DNA of 64,000 bases from Oscillospiraceae bacterium (GCA_009781425.1 WQYC01000001.1:124001-188000), one strand, 5' to 3'. Positions 42,369 to 51,655 are shown, numbered from the stretch's first letter. Numbers and translations: made by a program. Notes: generated from the letters alone by a model not told the origin.

Positions 42369-42952
42369 TGTTGAAATTGAAACAAGCCGTGATTGTCGAG
42401 GGCAAGTACGACAAAAAAAAACTCGCGGAAATTCTCGACGCGGTTATAATTACAACCGACGGCTTCGGTGTTTTTAAGAGCCGCGAAAAGCTCGATTTAA
42501 TCCGCATTTTCGCGAAGAAGCACGGCGTAATTATTCTCACGGATTCAGACCGCGCAGGTTTTCTTATCCGCAATCATCTCAAAGGTAAAATCAACGACGG
42601 CGAAATTCACAACGTTTTTATTCCCGATGTTTTCGGGAAAGAGCGGCGCAAAACCGCCGCTTCCGCCGATAATAAAATCGGCGTTGAGGGAATTGATTCC
42701 GAGGTTTTAAAAGAGCTTTTCGCAAAATACGTAGGGGCGCGCACTGCGCGTCCGTACATCACGCGCGAGCGATTATTCGACGACGGCTTGAGCGGAAAAA
42801 ACAACTCTGCAGACCTACGCAAAAAACTGCAAAAAGCATTAAACCTACCCGAAAATCTTTCAGCAAAACAACTCCCAGCCGTGTTAAATTCGCTGTTTAC
42901 AGAAGAAGAATACGCAGAGGCGTTGAGTAAAATTAGAGGAGAAGAAAGATGA
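42368..42952 (+). CDS. rnmV: ribonuclease M5
   Basis: This 194-aa TOPRIM nuclease trims 5S rRNA precursors. The catalytic motifs are QAVIVEGKYDKKKL and VIILTDSDRAGFLIRNHL. GVEGIDSEVLKELFAKY follows. VGARTARP (residues 122-129) is encoded by an in-frame palindromic repeat in the connector to the C-terminal domain. The ATG overlaps the holA stop (TAATG), and its own stop overlaps the next gene (ATGA). Confidence 0.92.
   Translation: MLKLKQAVIVEGKYDKKKLAEILDAVIITTDGFGVFKSREKLDLIRIFAKKHGVIILTDSDRAGFLIRNHLKGKINDGEIHNVFIPDVFGKERRKTAASADNKIGVEGIDSEVLKELFAKYVGARTARPYITRERLFDDGLSGKNNSADLRKKLQKALNLPENLSAKQLPAVLNSLFTEEEYAEALSKIRGEER
42731..42753 (+). repeat. palindromic repeat inside rnmV
   Basis: GTAGGGGCGCGCACTGCGCG then TCC, read as VGARTARP in the same phase as the mutL and alaS copies. 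Confidence 0.88.
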
Positions 42953-43722
42953 AAAAACTATTATTGATTCCGCTTGCTATTGTTATACTCATAATCTTCA
43001 TGTCTACTTCCCCTCCACCGTCAAGAGATGATATTACCATCGGAAGTGAAGAAGAATTATCGGAAATGCGAAAAATGGTAGAGGCAGATAATAAAGAATT
43101 TTCGGAATATTTGCTCCGTATAACAGATATAAACAGCCGTCTTTTAAATCGTGAACATATTGTTTATTTATTAAAAATTCTTGATTCTTTTCCTACGATA
43201 AATAATTCAGAAATGAAATTTGAAAGAATATATTATTATTTTGGCGGTCCATTTATTGGTATTACATTTTCAAATGATATTAGCGAAAGATATAGTATTT
43301 GGCATGGCAGAACTGCAAATGAAAACGTACATAATGAATTATTATTTACACTTAATATGAATTATGAAAACCATGTAAATGTTTATTCTGCCGCAAACTC
43401 ACAGGGTTTTGAATTAGATGAACATGGTTCTGTTTATTTTACAATGCATATAAGTAATTTTATTGTAGGAGTTATTTATAACCGCGGAGATAATGAGCAT
43501 ATTCAATCGGTTAATCCCGAGGAAATATTTAAAACTTTGTTCGGCGTTTCGCCGTGGGTTTATGTGCCTGAGCCGTTTACTACTGAGGAAGCTTTGATTA
43601 TTTTGCAAGCGGCGGCGGGGTTGATTGAGCTTAGTGATGAGCAGAGGGCGAGGTTCGGGATTGACGATGTACCGAAAACTTCTGATGCTTTGCGGATTTT
43701 GCGGGCTGTAGCGGGCTTATAA
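42949..43722 (+). CDS. exported protein with degenerate dockerin-like C-terminal module
   Basis: This 257-aa protein starts MKKLLLIPLAIVILIIFMST and ends like its paralogue at 31856: SVNPEEIFKTLFGVSPWVYV, then FTTEEALIILQAAAG and SDALRILRAVAGL. The middle is strongly diverged and AT-rich, whereas the last 70 codons are nearly identical, which suggests recombination or constraint on the module. The ATG overlaps the rnmV stop by 4 bases. Confidence 0.65.
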   Translation: MKKLLLIPLAIVILIIFMSTSPPPSRDDITIGSEEELSEMRKMVEADNKEFSEYLLRITDINSRLLNREHIVYLLKILDSFPTINNSEMKFERIYYYFGGPFIGITFSNDISERYSIWHGRTANENVHNELLFTLNMNYENHVNVYSAANSQGFELDEHGSVYFTMHISNFIVGVIYNRGDNEHIQSVNPEEIFKTLFGVSPWVYVPEPFTTEEALIILQAAAGLIELSDEQRARFGIDDVPKTSDALRILRAVAGL

Positions 43723-43739
43723 AGGAGCAGATTTTATTT

Positions 43740-45182
43740 ATGGTCTTTTCAAGCATACCTTTTTTATTCATGTTCCTGCCGGTTGCGCTGGCGGTTTATT
43801 ATGCGTTGCCGCGGCGTTTTCAGAACCTTTTTATTCTGATTAGCGCGTTGTTTTTCTATGCCTGGGGTGAGCCGAAATATATTATTATAATGCTTTTTTC
43901 TATACAGATTGACTATTTCGCGGGTATAATAATGTGGAAGTATGACGACCGCGCAAAAGTCCGAAAAGCTGCGTTGTTAGTGTCTGTAATCATGAATATC
44001 GCGCTGCTCGGCTTGTTCAAATACGGCATTTTTATGACCGACAACATAAACGGAATTTTCGGTACTGATTTGAGTTATCCGATTTTTCAAATTGGCAGCT
44101 TTGTGATTCCCATTCGCGCGCTTCCACCGATTGGCATGAGCTTTTTCACGTTCCAGTCAATGTCTTACACGATTGATTTATACAAGCGCAACATAAAAGT
44201 ACAGAAGAATCCGATTACATTTGCGGCGTTTGTAACGCTCTTTCCGCAGCTTGTCGCAGGGCCGATTGTTCGATACTCTGATATTTCCGCCGAGCTCGAA
44301 AACCGCAAAAGCTCGTTCGCAATGACCTACGACGGCATTATGCTGTTCATCACGGGCATGGGGAAAAAGGTTCTGATTGCGAACAATATCGGCGCACTTT
44401 GGTCGCAGGTTAAACTAATCGACACAGGCGAGCTGTCGGTTTTAACCGCTTGGCTCGGAATAATTGCGTTTACTTTTCAGATTTATTTTGACTTTTCGGG
44501 CTATTCCGATATGGCAATCGGGCTCGGGAAAATGCTGGGTTTCAACTTCCCTCTCAACTTCAATTATCCCTATATGTCGCGCGATATTTCGGAGTTTTGG
44601 CGGCGGTGGCACATTACGCTCGGCAACTGGTTCAAAAGCTACGTCTACTTCCCGCTCGGCGGAAGCCGCAAGGGCATGAAGCGCACGATTTTAAATCTTG
44701 CTGTAGTCTGGCTTCTCACCGGAATATGGCACGGCGCAAGCTGGAATTTCATCGTGTGGGGCTGTTTTTACGGCGTTATAATTATCTGCGAAAAGCTTTT
44801 CCTCGGCAAGCTTCTCAATAAGCTCCCGGGACTGCTTCGCTCGGCTTACGTCATGGTGCTTGTGATTCTCGGCTGGGTGCTTTTCGATACTGCGAATTTG
44901 CCGACTGCGTTTAAGTTTATGGGCGCGATGTTCGGAATCGGAGGAAGCGGCGCGCTTGCGGATAATATTGCACATTACGCACTGCTGAATTATGCAATTA
45001 TTCTGCTCGTTTGTGTTGTAGCCTGCACTGATTTGTGGCGTAGAATTTATGAGCGAATATATACAAAAATCCCCGCGATTCTCAATTACAGCGGGGTTTT
45101 ATATCAGTCTGTGGTTTTCATTTTTGTGATTGCTTATCTCGTTGATGCTGGATATAATCCGTTTTTGTATTTTAATTTTTAG
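43740..45182 (+). CDS. MBOAT-family O-acyltransferase (AlgI/DltB-like)
   Basis: This 480-aa membrane protein starts MVFSSIPFLFMFLPVALAVY and has the MBOAT signatures PPIGMSFFTFQSMSYTIDLY, LFPQLVAGPIVRY, EFWRRWHITLGNWFKSYVYF and the catalytic-His motif GIWHGASWNFIVWG. With the DHHW protein downstream it forms an AlgI/AlgJ-like pair that transfers acetyl groups to a surface polysaccharide. The substrate is not deducible. Confidence 0.9.
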   Translation: MVFSSIPFLFMFLPVALAVYYALPRRFQNLFILISALFFYAWGEPKYIIIMLFSIQIDYFAGIIMWKYDDRAKVRKAALLVSVIMNIALLGLFKYGIFMTDNINGIFGTDLSYPIFQIGSFVIPIRALPPIGMSFFTFQSMSYTIDLYKRNIKVQKNPITFAAFVTLFPQLVAGPIVRYSDISAELENRKSSFAMTYDGIMLFITGMGKKVLIANNIGALWSQVKLIDTGELSVLTAWLGIIAFTFQIYFDFSGYSDMAIGLGKMLGFNFPLNFNYPYMSRDISEFWRRWHITLGNWFKSYVYFPLGGSRKGMKRTILNLAVVWLLTGIWHGASWNFIVWGCFYGVIIICEKLFLGKLLNKLPGLLRSAYVMVLVILGWVLFDTANLPTAFKFMGAMFGIGGSGALADNIAHYALLNYAIILLVCVVACTDLWRRIYERIYTKIPAILNYSGVLYQSVVFIFVIAYLVDAGYNPFLYFNF

Positions 45183-45214
45183 GTTCATTTAATTTATATA
45201 ATGTGAGGTTCAGA

Positions 45215-45697
45215 ATGGCGAAAATAATTGCGTTATGCGGCAAAGTTTGCAGCGGAAAAAGCACATATGCTGAAAAAATACGAAATGAATACAATGCGGT
45301 TGTGCTAAACGCAGATACTCTTATGCTCTCTCTTTTCGACGAACAATTAGGAGAAAAGCACGATGAAATTGACAGAAAAGTTATATTATATCTATATTTA
45401 ATGGCTGAGAAAATAATTAATACCGATACAAATGTAATTCTCGACTTTGGTTTTTGGACGTGTAAAGCAAGGCAAGATACAAGGGCATATTTTATAGTTA
45501 GAAACATTGACATTGAATTTCATTATGTTAATACGCCGATAAATGTAATTAAAATGAATGTCGGAAAAAGAAACGAAAACAGAGACGGAGCAAGCTACTA
45601 TATTGACGAAAACATCTTAAATAAATGCTTGGATTCATTTGAAGAGCCGAGCGATTCAGAAACGGATTTTTTGGTTATCGAAAACTTCGCAAAATAA
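45215..45697 (+). CDS. P-loop kinase-like protein
   Basis: This 160-aa protein starts MAKIIALCGKVCSGKSTYAE (Walker A GKVCSGKST) and has VVLNADTLMLSLF and NVILDFGFWTCKARQDTRAY, as in small AAA-type kinases (zeta-toxin/chloramphenicol phosphotransferase-like group). Substrate unknown. ATG 45215 follows GTGAGG, with TTTATATAAT just upstream, as at other accessory genes. It splits the AlgI/DHHW pair. Confidence 0.78.
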   Translation: MAKIIALCGKVCSGKSTYAEKIRNEYNAVVLNADTLMLSLFDEQLGEKHDEIDRKVILYLYLMAEKIINTDTNVILDFGFWTCKARQDTRAYFIVRNIDIEFHYVNTPINVIKMNVGKRNENRDGASYYIDENILNKCLDSFEEPSDSETDFLVIENFAK

Positions 45698-45713
45698 AAA
45701 ATTAGAGGTTAAA

Positions 45714-46862
45714 ATGAAAAATCTTCACAAAATCATAATGATTATTTTCTTCTTCGCAGTAATAACAATAATCCCCATTGTATCGCTGATAACAATGCCT
45801 CGGGAGGAATTTGCATTCTCTGAAAACGAAAATCGCTACCTTGCGCGGTTTCCGCAGTTTAATGCGGAAACCTTTGAAAATACGCAGTTCATGAAAGGCT
45901 TTGAGGATTGGGCGAACGACAGGGTTTTTGGACGCGAAGCTTGGATTCAACTAAAAAATAATACCGAGCGTCTGCTCGGTAAGCTTGAAATTGACGGCGT
46001 TTATATCGCCGAAAATCGTATGTTACAGGCGTGGAATGAATACAACGCGGCGAGCGTGAACCGCAACTTGGAAGCTGTTAACGCCTTTGCAGAGCGGCAC
46101 GCCGAGGTTCCAATGTACTTCATGCTTGTGCCGACATCGATTGAAATTTATCGCGATTTTCTGCCCGCGAGCGCGCCGATTGGCTCACAGCGCGAGTTTA
46201 TCAAAAACACATACGAAACGCTTTCAGAGTTAAATCATGTCGACGCGCTCTCGCTGATGGAGGAGCACGCCGACCGTTATATCTATTACCGCACCGACCA
46301 CCACTGGACTGCGGAAGGCTCGTATATCGCGTACACCGCGGCGGCGCACGCGCTCGGCTTCACGCCGATTGAGCTTAACCGTTTCAACGTCGAAAATGCA
46401 AACAACTCCTTTCTCGGCACGTTGCACTCGAAGACTCTAAACAACAGCGTTACTCCCGATATAATCAAGCTTTACACACTGTCCGAGGGCGAACCCGAAG
46501 TAACCATGATTATTAACGACGGCATTTCCGAAACGCAATTCGACAGCCTTTATTTCCGTGATTATCTCGAAACTAAAGATAAATACTCGGTTTATCTCTC
46601 CTCGCCTGTGCCTGTGGTGCAAATTGAATCCAATCTCGGCGGCGCGGGCAGAAGCCTGCTCGTAATCAAGGACAGCTTCGCACACTCGCTCGTGCCTTTC
46701 TTAGCGAAGAATTTCAGCAGTATCACAATGGTTGATATGCGCTTCATAAACCAGCATTACAGCGAGGTTTTCAACGTTTCGGAATTTGACGCCGTTCTTT
46801 TTGTTTATAACGTTATTACGTTCGCGGAGGATACGCATTTGGTTAAATTAGGGCGTGAATAA
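45714..46862 (+). CDS. DHHW-family protein (AlgJ/AlgX-like)
   Basis: This 382-aa protein has one N-terminal membrane helix (residues 5-25) and an extracellular SGNH-like domain with YRTDHHWTAEGSYIAYTAAA (the DHHW motif) and LLVIKDSFAHSLVPFLAKNF (the serine block). The family acts with MBOAT proteins in acetylating exopolysaccharides. ATG 45714 has AGAGG upstream. Confidence 0.9.
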   Translation: MKNLHKIIMIIFFFAVITIIPIVSLITMPREEFAFSENENRYLARFPQFNAETFENTQFMKGFEDWANDRVFGREAWIQLKNNTERLLGKLEIDGVYIAENRMLQAWNEYNAASVNRNLEAVNAFAERHAEVPMYFMLVPTSIEIYRDFLPASAPIGSQREFIKNTYETLSELNHVDALSLMEEHADRYIYYRTDHHWTAEGSYIAYTAAAHALGFTPIELNRFNVENANNSFLGTLHSKTLNNSVTPDIIKLYTLSEGEPEVTMIINDGISETQFDSLYFRDYLETKDKYSVYLSSPVPVVQIESNLGGAGRSLLVIKDSFAHSLVPFLAKNFSSITMVDMRFINQHYSEVFNVSEFDAVLFVYNVITFAEDTHLVKLGRE

Positions 46863-46885
46863 GCAATTTAAAATTGCTTTTATTT
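46863..46885. terminator. terminator between DHHW and DUF1015 genes
   Basis: GCAATTTAAAATTGC followed by TTTTATTT on the plus strand. The hairpin is small and lies between two convergent stop codons. Confidence 0.65.
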
Positions 46886-48160
46886 CACAATCTGGTTCAT
46901 CACGAGCCCCGTCGTCAGCTTCGGGTAGAAGTAAGTTGACTTCTGCGGCATTTTCTCACCCGCTGAAACAACGTCGCCGATTTCGCTGATTTCGCAAGGA
47001 TTGAGCAGGAAGGTGCAGTTCCCCTTGCCCGCGTCAACCGCTGACACAGCCTCATCTGTACTTCTTGTGTAAGTAAGGTTTATTTGATTTGCCATGTTTT
47101 CCTTATCAATACCGAAAATCCGCTCAAGCACCAGTGTATGCAGAATACTGACATCTAATTTGCGGAGCCCGTCGCCTTTTTCGGGCATAAATTCTTTCAT
47201 CACGTTTATGTCTTTGAGCTTCAAGAAAGTAAAATCGCCGCCTCCCGAATAAAGCACGAAAGCTTTTTCACCGTTTGCAAACGCCTTTGAAAGCGCGGTT
47301 TCCGATTCGGCGCGGTTTAAATTTAATGTAATACCGAAATACTGCTCGCACTTATTTATTATTTCAGCTTTGTCGAACTTTTCGAGGTCGCGGACGATTC
47401 GGTGAGTCGGCAGAATAACCAAGCCGTCGTCTGCCATATCAACCAACATCATCGGTACAAAATCCGCCGAGCCCTGCCCCGAATGTTCGTCGCGGTATTT
47501 CAGCGCGGTTTCATAGCGGTGATGACCGTCTGCAATGTAGAGCTTTTTATCCGCCATAAGTGCGGTTATTTTTTCGCAAATATTCTTTTCACTGACCGCC
47601 CAAAGCTTATGCGTAACGCCGTCGCCGTCGGTGAATTCTGAAGTCGGTGCAGTCTTTTGCACCTGCGCGAGCATTGCGCGGATTTCGCCGCTTTCATCAA
47701 TGTAAAGCGAGTAAATCTGACTGAAATTACAGCCCGTGGATTCCATTAAATTAAAGCGGTCGGACTTGTCTTTTGACAGCGTTTCCTCGTGCGGAAGGAT
47801 AATGCCTTTTGAAATATCCTCAACCTTAACAAGCGGAATGAAGCCTGTTACGCTCTTGCTTTCGCCGCCGATTTCAAAATCCATCTGATAAATATAAATG
47901 CTGTCAGCTTCATCATTTTTGAGTATGCCGTCAGCAAGCCACGCACGTAAATATTCGCCTGATTTTGCGTAAACATCAACCGCAGGGTCGTCCGAAAGCG
48001 AGCGCGGCAACTCTAATTTTATTACGTTGTACGGATTTGCACTGTGATAAATTTTGCTCTGTTCCTTTGAAATAATGTCATAAGGCGGACAGCAAAGAGT
48101 CCCGATTTCACCCGCCTTTTCAGTATAACGCAAGCCTCTGAATACTTTAATTTCTGCCAT
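46880..48160 (-). CDS. DUF1015 family protein
   Basis: This 426-aa protein starts MAEIKVFRGLRYTEKAGEIG and has CCPPYDIIS, ANPYNVIKLELP, LPHEETLSKDKSDRFNLMES, the family's LYIADGHHRYETALKYRDEH motif and LPTHRIVRDL. The DGHHR motif and fold suggest a phosphotransfer or hydrolase site, but no function is firmly known to me. ATG 48160 follows AAAGGAG. It follows the chemotaxis cluster on the same strand. Confidence 0.85.
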   Translation of the reverse strand: MAEIKVFRGLRYTEKAGEIGTLCCPPYDIISKEQSKIYHSANPYNVIKLELPRSLSDDPAVDVYAKSGEYLRAWLADGILKNDEADSIYIYQMDFEIGGESKSVTGFIPLVKVEDISKGIILPHEETLSKDKSDRFNLMESTGCNFSQIYSLYIDESGEIRAMLAQVQKTAPTSEFTDGDGVTHKLWAVSEKNICEKITALMADKKLYIADGHHRYETALKYRDEHSGQGSADFVPMMLVDMADDGLVILPTHRIVRDLEKFDKAEIINKCEQYFGITLNLNRAESETALSKAFANGEKAFVLYSGGGDFTFLKLKDINVMKEFMPEKGDGLRKLDVSILHTLVLERIFGIDKENMANQINLTYTRSTDEAVSAVDAGKGNCTFLLNPCEISEIGDVVSAGEKMPQKSTYFYPKLTTGLVMNQIVK

Positions 48161-48188
48161 TTTTATTCTCCTTTTTTGTTTTATGTTG

Positions 48189-50801
48189 TTAATTTTTTTC
48201 AAGCTCGTTCGCGTATGCTTCTGCCTCTGCTTCCGCTTCCTCAAACTCGCTGTGCATTACAAATTCCTTGATTTTATCCAAAATCTCTTTTGTTTTCTTT
48301 GAGTATTTCGTTATGCCCGCAAGCGCGTCGAGCGCGCCTTTGCGGTTATAATCGGCGCACATTTCATTAATTTCCGCAAGCTTTTCCGGTAAGTCCTTCG
48401 CGTCTTCGCCGCCGGCGCAGTCGTTTTTATTTTCCTTTTCGAGCCTGTCTAACAATGCGCGAAGCTCGCTTAAAAACCCGGGCGCTTCGGCTGTTACGAA
48501 GTCCATATTTTTCTCGCGCCCCGCGTGCTCTAATTTTTTGGCGCGCTCGGAAAGCTGCGCCTCGCCGACGATTCCCGATGAGCTTTTTATTCCGTGAACA
48601 GTGATTATAAACTTTTGCAGGTCCTTGTCAAAATCAAGCCCGTCAAGCACTGCGACGGCTTTCCGCGCGTCTCTTATAAACGACTCAATCAGCATTAAAT
48701 CTGCTTTCGCGCTTTTATTTTCTGCACTGCTTTGCTTTTTATCAGAGAATTGCGAACGCGCCGCGTCGATTACTTCCTGCGATTGTTTATCACGTACATA
48801 TTTATTTAACAGCGAATCTAACTGGCGAATATCAATCGGCTTTGAAATAAAATCATCAAAGCCATTTTGTAAAAACACATCTGCCTGCCCTGCAACTGCG
48901 TTTGCCGTCAACGCGATTATAATACCTTCATAACCGAAATCGCGCAGATGCTTTGTTGCTTCGATGCCGTCCATTTCGGGCATCATGTGGTCCATGAAAA
49001 TAATGTCGTAAGCGCCGCCGTTTTTAATTTTATTTATAGCCGCGCGCCCGCTCATGACCGTGTCGGTTTGCAATCTGTAAAGCTTCATCAAGCCCTCTGC
49101 AACATATAAATTAGTTTCCACGTCGTCAACGATTAATATTTTTCCATAAGGCATCGGGTCGCGCTCAACCTGTATTCTTTTCTTGTGCGTAATGTAATTC
49201 ATGCGGAACTGCTTCAAGCTTTCCACAACTTCTTTTCCGATTACGGTAGTGTCAACCGTTCCCTGCGGAAGCTTTACGGTAAATTTTGAGCCGACGCCCT
49301 GCTCGCTTTCAACGTGAATCACGCCGTTCATAAGCTTGATTAACCGCTGAGTAATCGCAAGCCCCAACCCCGTCCCCTCGACAGTGCGGTTTTCATTTGA
49401 ATTAAAACGGGAATACTCGCTGAACAGCTTTCCGAGCTGTTCTTTATTTAAGCCGCAGCCTGTGTCCTCAACACACAAAACAAGAACCGCGCCGCTCTCC
49501 TGCGATTCCAACGACGCCGACAGCGTGACTCTTCCGGCGCTTGTATATTTAAACGCGTTTGAAAGCAGGTTGTTCAAGACCTGTTTAATTCTGAGCTCGT
49601 CGCCTACAAGCTTCGCGTTGATGTTTTCATTTATTTCAAGCTCGAATTTTATCGGCTTTTCATTAATGCGCATTACATTCAAATGCACAGAATCATTAAG
49701 CAGGCTCGCAACGCTGTACTGCGCGGGAATAATATCAATTTTACCCGCTTCTATCTTGGATAAATCTAATATATCGTTGATGATTCCGAGAAGCATATTG
49801 CAGGAGCTGTATATTTTTTCAAGTCCCTCCTCGACCTCGGGAGAAAGAATTTCGTTTTGTATTATTATTTCGGTGATTCCGATAATCGCATTCATCGGCG
49901 TGCGGATTTCATGGCTCATATTCGCTAAAAATGAGGACTTAGAATTGCTCGCGGCTTTCAGCTCTTCAATATTATCCTGAAGATTTTTTGTCATGTCGTT
50001 GCGTAAAAATGCGTTCCCGATTAGCAGACAGCCCGAGCAAAGAATCGACACCTCGTTTTCGGAAAAAAGCCGTTCCCTGCGGCAATCGTCGAACTCGACA
50101 AAGCCCCAGAAATTATCCCGCAAAAATATCGGTGCCACAAAGACAGACTTTGCGCTCATCGCTGATAAAAAATCATGCGAGCTGCAGGAAATTTCACGCA
50201 CCGTGCTGTTTATATACTGCCCTTTTGAAAGGATTTGCTTCCACTCAGGTATGCTTTCGTTATATGAAACCTTTTCGGTTATTCCGTCCTGCGCGAGCGC
50301 GTCATCAACCGCCCATTCATACAGCTGCGTTGCGTATAATTCGCCGTCGTGAAGATGATTTTTCCAAATAGAAACCCTGTCCGCGTTAACCGCTCTGAGC
50401 AGTAAATCCATACTGCTGTACAGGTTATTTTCAAAGCCGGAAACCTCTGTATCAAGGAGCGCGGAGGCGGCTTGATTCAAGGTCTTCAGCAGAAACTCGC
50501 TCCGCTCTTTTTCAATGTGCGTCTGCTTTTGTTCCCGCAAATCACGAATATACAGCGAAACAAAAATCTCGCTGCCGCAATCTATTCTATTTAAAACCGC
50601 TTCTGTCGGAATAGTTTCCTTATCAGGTCGGTACATCCATTCAAAAACTACACAGCCGCTCTTAAAAACCTCACGTATATAGCAGCTCATTAATTCTGAT
50701 GAAAGTATTCCGTTTGACTGATATTTCGGTGAAAGCTTTGAAAATCTTTCGATAAATTCATGTTCTTCGTTTATTCGGAAAACTTCCGGTAAAAAGTTCA
50801 T
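48189..50801 (-). CDS. hybrid sensor histidine kinase (PAS-like, GAF, HisKA, HATPase, REC, Hpt)
   Basis: This 870-aa cytoplasmic kinase has an N-terminal PAS-like segment, a GAF domain (about residues 120-270, FVAPIFLRDNFWGFVEFDD), HisKA with MSHEIRTPMNAIIGITEI near residue 300, an ATPase domain (DELRIKQVLNNLLSNAFKYT, EGTGLGLAITQRLI), a receiver (KILIVDDVETN, IIFMDHMMPEMDG) and a phosphotransfer domain (TVHGIKSSSGIVG). No membrane helix is seen. It is the last gene of the chemotaxis cluster, 17 bp after cheX, so it probably feeds or reads the same signals. Confidence 0.92.
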   Translation of the reverse strand: MNFLPEVFRINEEHEFIERFSKLSPKYQSNGILSSELMSCYIREVFKSGCVVFEWMYRPDKETIPTEAVLNRIDCGSEIFVSLYIRDLREQKQTHIEKERSEFLLKTLNQAASALLDTEVSGFENNLYSSMDLLLRAVNADRVSIWKNHLHDGELYATQLYEWAVDDALAQDGITEKVSYNESIPEWKQILSKGQYINSTVREISCSSHDFLSAMSAKSVFVAPIFLRDNFWGFVEFDDCRRERLFSENEVSILCSGCLLIGNAFLRNDMTKNLQDNIEELKAASNSKSSFLANMSHEIRTPMNAIIGITEIIIQNEILSPEVEEGLEKIYSSCNMLLGIINDILDLSKIEAGKIDIIPAQYSVASLLNDSVHLNVMRINEKPIKFELEINENINAKLVGDELRIKQVLNNLLSNAFKYTSAGRVTLSASLESQESGAVLVLCVEDTGCGLNKEQLGKLFSEYSRFNSNENRTVEGTGLGLAITQRLIKLMNGVIHVESEQGVGSKFTVKLPQGTVDTTVIGKEVVESLKQFRMNYITHKKRIQVERDPMPYGKILIVDDVETNLYVAEGLMKLYRLQTDTVMSGRAAINKIKNGGAYDIIFMDHMMPEMDGIEATKHLRDFGYEGIIIALTANAVAGQADVFLQNGFDDFISKPIDIRQLDSLLNKYVRDKQSQEVIDAARSQFSDKKQSSAENKSAKADLMLIESFIRDARKAVAVLDGLDFDKDLQKFIITVHGIKSSSGIVGEAQLSERAKKLEHAGREKNMDFVTAEAPGFLSELRALLDRLEKENKNDCAGGEDAKDLPEKLAEINEMCADYNRKGALDALAGITKYSKKTKEILDKIKEFVMHSEFEEAEAEAEAYANELEKN

Positions 50802-50818
50802 CGTTTTCCCTCCCGGTT

Positions 50819-51274
50819 TTAATAGACAACCTTTAGTTTAAGAGAAAGCTCATCATTCCCGACAGTCCGCGAAATGACGCGCGTTTTATCCTTGGAAGCT
50901 ATAGACATATTCTGCCCTGTAAACACAAAGGGCTGAGAAAGATTAAACGCGTAATCCGTATCGCTGAGGCGTAGCTTCGCGCTGCCCGCGACTATGTTCA
51001 CGAGCTCACATAAGGTATCCCTGATGTCCGCCTCAGTTACTTCCTCGGGGAACGCGCCAATCATATAAGCGCACAGCATTTTTATATCAGGCTCGTTTGC
51101 GGAAATAAAAAGCGTACCGTTTTTCGCGCCTTTCAGGCTCATGACACCGACCATTTCCTCAAAGCTCTCGTCGCGTTCCTGCGACATAACTTCAAGAGAA
51201 AAGCCTGTTATAGTTGAAATATCGTCGATTAATGATTCGGTAAAAAGCTGACCAAGATTCGCATCTATATTCAT
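50819..51274 (-). CDS. cheX: CheX-like chemotaxis phosphatase
   Basis: This 151-aa protein has the CheC/CheX/FliY fold with one phosphatase motif: DTLCELVNIVAGSAKLRLSD (E-x2-N). SLKGAKNGTLFISANEPD is typical of CheX. It should dephosphorylate CheY-P. It is 6 bases from cheY. Confidence 0.85.
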   Translation of the reverse strand: MNIDANLGQLFTESLIDDISTITGFSLEVMSQERDESFEEMVGVMSLKGAKNGTLFISANEPDIKMLCAYMIGAFPEEVTEADIRDTLCELVNIVAGSAKLRLSDTDYAFNLSQPFVFTGQNMSIASKDKTRVISRTVGNDELSLKLKVVY

Positions 51275-51280
51275 TGCCGA

Positions 51281-51655
51281 TTATCCTCCTTGCCCTATAC
51301 ATTCGAGAATTTTAACGTTTAAGTCTTCAACGGAAAAGGGCTTAACCAAGTAGTTATTCGCGCCCGCACGAACAGCGGCAATAATGTTGCTCTGCTGCCC
51401 CTCCGTCGTAACCATCATTACCGGAATATCCTTATATTTTTCATCGCCCTTGATTTTCACCAAAACATCATAACCGTTTTCCTCCGGCATATTCCAGTCC
51501 AAAAGAATCAAACCTATTTCTTCATAAAATTCTGTCAGCTTTTCAAAAGCCTCCACGCCGTCCTGCGCTTCGAGCATTTCCATGTCAAGCATTTCGACTG
51601 CCGCTCTGATTACTTTTCTCATTACAGCGGAATCATCGGCTACAAGTAATTTCAT
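51281..51655 (-). CDS. cheY: chemotaxis response regulator CheY
   Basis: This 124-aa single receiver has the acidic pair in LLVADDSAVMRKVIRAAVEM, phospho-Asp in LILLDWNMPEENGYD, Thr in MVTTEGQ and Lys in NNYLVKPFS. It starts within the cheR stop (ATGA). Confidence 0.93.
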   Translation of the reverse strand: MKLLVADDSAVMRKVIRAAVEMLDMEMLEAQDGVEAFEKLTEFYEEIGLILLDWNMPEENGYDVLVKIKGDEKYKDIPVMMVTTEGQQSNIIAAVRAGANNYLVKPFSVEDLNVKILECIGQGG

